Shown here in pieces: positions 60,746 to 64,000 of a stretch of DNA of 64,000 nucleotides (its first letter is position 1; every line of letters starts with the position of its first letter). Made by a program: the position numbers and the translations under genes. Under the pieces are notes generated by a model, which saw nothing but the letters and a program-made list of their open reading frames with translations, searched no databases and had not been told where the DNA came from. Source of the stretch: a bacterium SCSIO 12741 (GTDB lineage Bacteria > Bacteroidota > Bacteroidia > Flavobacteriales_G > Salibacteraceae); NCBI GenBank assembly GCA_024398055.1, contig CP073749.1, forward strand, positions 4,588,594-4,652,593, in the 5' to 3' direction.

Positions 60746-60763
60746 GGCCCCGAATCCGGCCCC
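60746..60763. promoter_or_regulatory. Possible recombinase arm-type site, right
   Basis: GGCCCCGAATCCGGCCCC, counterpart of 42784-42802, 56 bp inside the right att core. It lies in an untranscribed-looking segment next to a small dyad (CCTGCC-TT-CCTGGCAGG). Confidence 0.4.
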
Positions 60764-60773
60764 TAAAAAAGAC

Positions 60774-60814
60774 AAAACCCTCAAACCTTTGAATAATAAA
60801 GACTTGAGGGTTTT
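60774..60814 (-). terminator. Terminator of the tRNA-Arg gene
   Basis: Stem AAAACCCTCAA / TTGAGGGTTTT, 11 bp perfect, with a 19-nt loop, starting 5 bp past the tRNA 3' end on the minus strand. The stem ends in a T-run. Confidence 0.8.
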
Positions 60815-60818
60815 GGTG

Positions 60819-60835
60819 GTGACTCCGCAGGGATT
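60819..60835. other. Putative attR in the 3' end of tRNA-Arg
   Basis: GTGACTCCGCAGGGATT, identical to 42652-42668 in direct orientation. It covers the acceptor stem and part of the T-arm, the usual attachment site of tyrosine recombinases. Confidence 0.7.
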
Positions 60836-60893
60836 CGAACCCCGAACCTCCTGATCCGTAGTCAGGTGCACTATCCAGTTATGCTACGGAGCC
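60820..60893 (-). tRNA. tRNA-Arg (anticodon ACG)
   Basis: Minus-strand cloverleaf. Acceptor GGCTCCG pairs with CGGAGTC (one G-T pair). The D-arm contains GCATAACTGGATAGTGC. The anticodon stem is CCTGA / TCAGG with loop CTACGGA, anticodon ACG (Arg, CGU, needing A34 to inosine). The T-arm is GGGTTCGAATCCC and the discriminator is A. The following CCA may be encoded. A terminator follows at once. The intact gene marks the right end of the putative island. Confidence 0.95.
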
Positions 60894-60950
60894 TTACGAG
60901 GCTGCAAATGTATAGCTTTCTTTTAATTGGAGAATACCTTTTTCTTAAGA

Positions 60951-61226
60951 TTAATTTACCTCCGCTTGCAAGCCACAGTTGATCAATGCCTTACACATTG
61001 AAATTAATTCCTTTTTTGTTCCCTGTTTTACCTCACACTTGCCGTTATAGTGCACAATGTGGGTAATTTGCTCGGCCTGTATAGGGTTGTGGCGGCAAAT
61101 TTCTACCAGGCAGTCTATCACGTAATCGAAGGTGTTTACATCATCGTTGTAGAGGATTAAACTACTCTCTAATTCTTCGAGTACAAGTTCTTCCGACTGG
61201 GTTTGTTCTTTTCCTGAACCAATCAT
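60951..61226 (-). CDS. clpS: ATP-dependent Clp protease adaptor ClpS
   Basis: About 91 residues from the ATG at 61226; the longer frame to 61268 would overlap the upstream gene. Residues L-I-L-Y-N-D-D-V-N-T-F-D-Y-V-I are the ClpS signature: the N-D-D for N-degron binding and the hydrophobic pocket. H-Y-N-G-K-C-E-V-K follows. ClpS delivers N-degron substrates to ClpA/ClpC. The flexible N-terminus is acidic as usual. It lies 4 bp from the upstream SPOR-protein stop. Confidence 0.92.
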   Translation of the reverse strand: MIGSGKEQTQSEELVLEELESSLILYNDDVNTFDYVIDCLVEICRHNPIQAEQITHIVHYNGKCEVKQGTKKELISMCKALINCGLQAEVN

Positions 61227-61230
61227 TGTT

Positions 61231-64000
61231 CTACTGATTTCCGGACAATTGAATTGCCCGTTGTACATCTATTTTTTGTCCATTTTGGAAGGCTACCACA
61301 AAGGCACCCTGTAATCCTTGGCCCTGAACCCGGTTCTTGAACTCACTGGCCACATCATAGCTCTCATAACTGCCAACCGTGTAGGTGGTCATATCACCTT
61401 CCTGCTTGACTTCAATGCCTAAGTTAGACAAACTAAGAATAACTCGGGCATCATCCACTGGAACTTCTTCTCGATAGGCTCCAATTTGAACCCGGAACTC
61501 TACATTTCCTGAGCCAGCAGATGTGCTCGGACTCGGGCTGGCTCCCACCGTAATTGGAGTAGCTTCTGCAAACACATCTCCTCCACCTTGAGCAATTTGG
61601 GCTGCCTCAGCCATAGAAACGCGTCTTCCATTGTAAAACGCCGTTACAAAGGCATCTTCTACCCCAAGGGCTACAATTCTATTCTTATCGGCTTCTGCTT
61701 GGTTTCGGTCGTTATATACTCCTGAACCATACTTAAAGAGGCCACTTTGCTCGTATTCAACCAAAGGACTGATGTTGTACAAGTCATTAGTGGTAATAGG
61801 TGTTCTAAATGCCCCAACCTGCACGGTGTACATCAATCCCTGAATTTCATCCAACTGCTTTACCTCCCCTGGAGTTGCGGTATTGTTAGATGTTGGTGTG
61901 TTTACCCCTTGGTTAAAGGCTTCCTGAGCCGAAGTTCCTGTAGGCTCTTCCAGAAGTACCAATTGTTCTCCTGAGCTTGTTGCGGCAGGCTGACTGGCAA
62001 CCGGAACACCGGAAGTCTCGTATTCCTGAGCTTGATCCAAACTAATGCGCTCTCCATTTAAGTAAGCCACAACAAAGGCATCTTCATAACCCAAAGCCCG
62101 AATTTCATTTCTTTTCAAGCGAGCTTGTCCAATGGAATTAAACAACCCTGCCGTATATCGAATCCAACCTGGACGTGTATTCTCTCCCCTAACTGGAGCA
62201 AATCCTTTGAACACATCCTGAGGCGGTGGCGTGCGGAAGGCTCCAATTTGAACCTTATAAATTACTCCATTTGGAATCTTAGAATCCATTGGAATAGGAT
62301 TCTCTTCGTCATACAGAGATTCGTTGAATTCGATCATCTGGAAGATGGCGTCTTCCAAGTTCTCCGGATAGGCATCCAAACCAGTTACCACACGGCTAAA
62401 CTCTTCAGGAGTAAAACCACCACCAGGAGTTTCTTCGTTAGCCATAAAGTCATTACCTGCTGGAGCTTGGTAATAAGCACTTTCATCCAACTGGTTGGCC
62501 AAAGCAATTAAATCGGAGGACAATTCTTCATCGGGCTCCTGAATGGATCGAATAGCCTCGTTACGATTTTGATTGTAAGCCATGTAGTTTTCCTGTGCCT
62601 TTTGCTCATAGGTAGCATTTACACTCTTTTGGCCATCGATCTTTTGCTCCAATTCCACGATCTCATCCATCATGACCTGACGTTTCTCGGTATCGGCTTC
62701 GTTTTCGGCTTTTTCCTTTTTTACTTTTAGCGCTTCCTCGGCTTGAGTTACCTGTTCCTTACCTTCATCGGCCATGCGCTGATACTCACGAGCCTTGGCA
62801 TAACTCACAGCAGCTTCCTTACGCTGCAAATCATATTCTTTAAACTCTTCAGTCTGCTGAACGTTCTGAACTTCGGCCTGGGTCAATCGCTTTTCAGTTA
62901 ATGGAAGCTCCTCTGGGGTGGTTAAATAAACTTCAATGAGCTCATCTTCCAATTCTTCGAGATCACCGGCCAGCTTTTTAGAAGCAATGGCTAATTGTTG
63001 CAGGCTATCTCCTTCCAAACGAATTTGCTGTACTTCAGCAGCGTGGATTCTTTTCTTCTTCTTTCCGCCTTTTACTTTCTCTTTTTCCTTTGCATCGGCC
63101 TCTTCCAATTTCGCTGTTGCCGCAGCCTGGTATTCTTCGGCCAAGGCCGCTTCTTTAACCGACTCTCTTTCTGCATCCGGACCCGATACCATTATCACAT
63201 CAGCAGCTCGACTCATGGCTTCCACTCGGTGTTCAGCAATTACAGCCTGGGTGCGCTGTGCAGATACATCGGCGCGCATAGTCTCAACTTCTGCCTGAAG
63301 TGTTTTCTTCTTTTTGCCTTTAGCCGTGCTTAAATCTTGTTGCTTTTGATCATACTCTTCCTCAACTTCGGCAAGGGATTGATTTTGAACATCAGCCTCT
63401 TTCTGAGCCTTTTCATTGGGTTCTGCCATTACCTTTTCAGAAGTAACTTTAGGCAAGGCAACTCCAGCCAAAGGCGCAATCGCGAAACCTGTGGATCCTT
63501 TAACGGAGGTAGCACCGCCGCTAGCGGTTGGGGCCGCCGAGGTAATTAAAGGCGAACTTGCTCCAGCCTCATTGGCATTGGAAGAAGATCCTCCTGAAGT
63601 ATTATCAGAAGAGTTGGAGGCGGAACTTCCTTCATCGTTCCCACCTTCAGAGTTACTACCCGAATTATTGGCAGAACCATTTTCTACTTCATTTAATGAA
63701 GTTTCTGTCTCAGTTCCCGTGTTTGAGGATGTATCTTCTCCGTCTCCCCCTTCGTTAGATTCATTGGAGAAAGAAGTGGATTCCTCAGTTTCCGCTTCAC
63801 CAGCTTCAGCAAAGGATTCTTCTGCCGAACTTGTCTCTTCATTCGTACCTGGATTAATCGAAGATTCCGACTCAGAACCTTCTGATCCTGATTCCTCACC
63901 TGCAAAACTTTCAGCGGACTCAGATCCGTCCTGACCAGCTCCGGCAGATCCAGCTGCAGCGGCACCAGCAACTGCAACTTCTCCTGATTCCAAAGTACCA
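61231..64000 (-). CDS. SPOR-like-repeat protein (5' end outside window)
   Basis: At least 923 residues; the frame is open to the window edge, so the N-terminus is missing. A long Ser/Glu/Gly/Asn-rich disordered part comes first, then a coiled-coil region rich in Lys/Glu/Ala (about 190-500 of the visible part). Three SPOR-like modules follow (Y-K-V-Q-I-G-A-F-R-T, Y-T-V-Q-V-G-A-F-R-T, F-R-V-Q-I-G-A-Y-R-E), each with a G-Y/V-x-D-A-F-V-x-A strand end. SPOR domains bind denuded peptidoglycan at division sites; in Bacteroidota they also occur in large envelope proteins. The true start and any signal peptide cannot be seen. Confidence 0.8.
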   Translation of the reverse strand, partial: GTLESGEVAVAGAAAAGSAGAGQDGSESAESFAGEESGSEGSESESSINPGTNEETSSAEESFAEAGEAETEESTSFSNESNEGGDGEDTSSNTGTETETSLNEVENGSANNSGSNSEGGNDEGSSASNSSDNTSGGSSSNANEAGASSPLITSAAPTASGGATSVKGSTGFAIAPLAGVALPKVTSEKVMAEPNEKAQKEADVQNQSLAEVEEEYDQKQQDLSTAKGKKKKTLQAEVETMRADVSAQRTQAVIAEHRVEAMSRAADVIMVSGPDAERESVKEAALAEEYQAAATAKLEEADAKEKEKVKGGKKKKRIHAAEVQQIRLEGDSLQQLAIASKKLAGDLEELEDELIEVYLTTPEELPLTEKRLTQAEVQNVQQTEEFKEYDLQRKEAAVSYAKAREYQRMADEGKEQVTQAEEALKVKKEKAENEADTEKRQVMMDEIVELEQKIDGQKSVNATYEQKAQENYMAYNQNRNEAIRSIQEPDEELSSDLIALANQLDESAYYQAPAGNDFMANEETPGGGFTPEEFSRVVTGLDAYPENLEDAIFQMIEFNESLYDEENPIPMDSKIPNGVIYKVQIGAFRTPPPQDVFKGFAPVRGENTRPGWIRYTAGLFNSIGQARLKRNEIRALGYEDAFVVAYLNGERISLDQAQEYETSGVPVASQPAATSSGEQLVLLEEPTGTSAQEAFNQGVNTPTSNNTATPGEVKQLDEIQGLMYTVQVGAFRTPITTNDLYNISPLVEYEQSGLFKYGSGVYNDRNQAEADKNRIVALGVEDAFVTAFYNGRRVSMAEAAQIAQGGGDVFAEATPITVGASPSPSTSAGSGNVEFRVQIGAYREEVPVDDARVILSLSNLGIEVKQEGDMTTYTVGSYESYDVASEFKNRVQGQGLQGAFVVAFQNGQKIDVQRAIQLSGNQ

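Noticed and set aside
63416-63934. 172-residue plus-strand ORF rich in Ser/Pro/Glu
   Set aside because: Mirror frame of the low-complexity Ser/Glu-rich part of the SPOR protein; no independent evidence.

Overview
The window comes from a Bacteroidota bacterium, most likely a marine flavobacterium-like lineage. The clues are low GC, T9SS-type C-terminal sorting signals, SpvB/RHS partner proteins of the Bacteroidota type, a two-component-propeller (Y_Y_Y) regulator, DGSCEY-repeat lipoproteins and AT-rich intergenic DNA. No species call is made.

Region 1 (about 0-31 kb, almost all minus strand) is one polymorphic-toxin locus. Transcription starts near 31.0 kb and runs through a small secreted protein, a large T9SS-sorted surface protein (split by a one-base frameshift), a 2131-residue SpvB-like protein, a 226-residue periplasmic protein, and a 3310-residue RHS protein with a glycine-rich C-terminal toxin candidate. 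A two-TM partner that looks like immunity follows. Downstream lies an archive of at least seven older effector/immunity cassettes. The best preserved has the order IS1-like transposase, RHS core with a JAMM-like toxin, lipoprotein immunity, short shared tail repeat. The others are eroded in steps: toxin tails cut at the 5' end, lone immunity genes (SUKH-4-like, Imm35-like, YwqK-repeat lipoprotein, DUF1493-like), solo IS ends and IS zinc-ribbon fragments. The same junction sequences recur between cassettes, so the archive seems to grow and decay by recombination at these repeats.

Region 2 (31.5-42.6 kb) looks like ordinary chromosome. It holds two small hypothetical genes (one frameshifted) and a five-gene overlapping operon for a type II secretion/pilin-like apparatus (MORN-repeat protein, PilX-like protein, two pseudopilins, GspF/PilC). 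An alkaline phosphatase, a propeller-type HTH regulator and a YdeI-family protein follow. Downstream are four 93-bp tandem repeats, each carrying a strong terminator hairpin.

Region 3 (42.65-60.84 kb) looks like an integrated island of about 18 kb. A 17-bp direct repeat of the 3' end of tRNA-Arg(ACG) lies beside a tyrosine recombinase at the left end, and the intact tRNA gene lies at the right end. A second shared motif (GGCCCC-N-AATCCGGCCCC type) sits inside both ends. Cargo includes a DUF4062 protein and a putAbiC-like abortive-infection protein (a probable phage-defence pair), an HNH protein, an orphan membrane protein, two T9SS cargo proteins, a LuxR-type response regulator with a degenerate TPR sensor, a large unknown protein, and an 18-unit, about 31-bp minisatellite.

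Region 4 (60.9-64 kb) is core chromosome again: clpS and a large SPOR-repeat protein that runs off the window.
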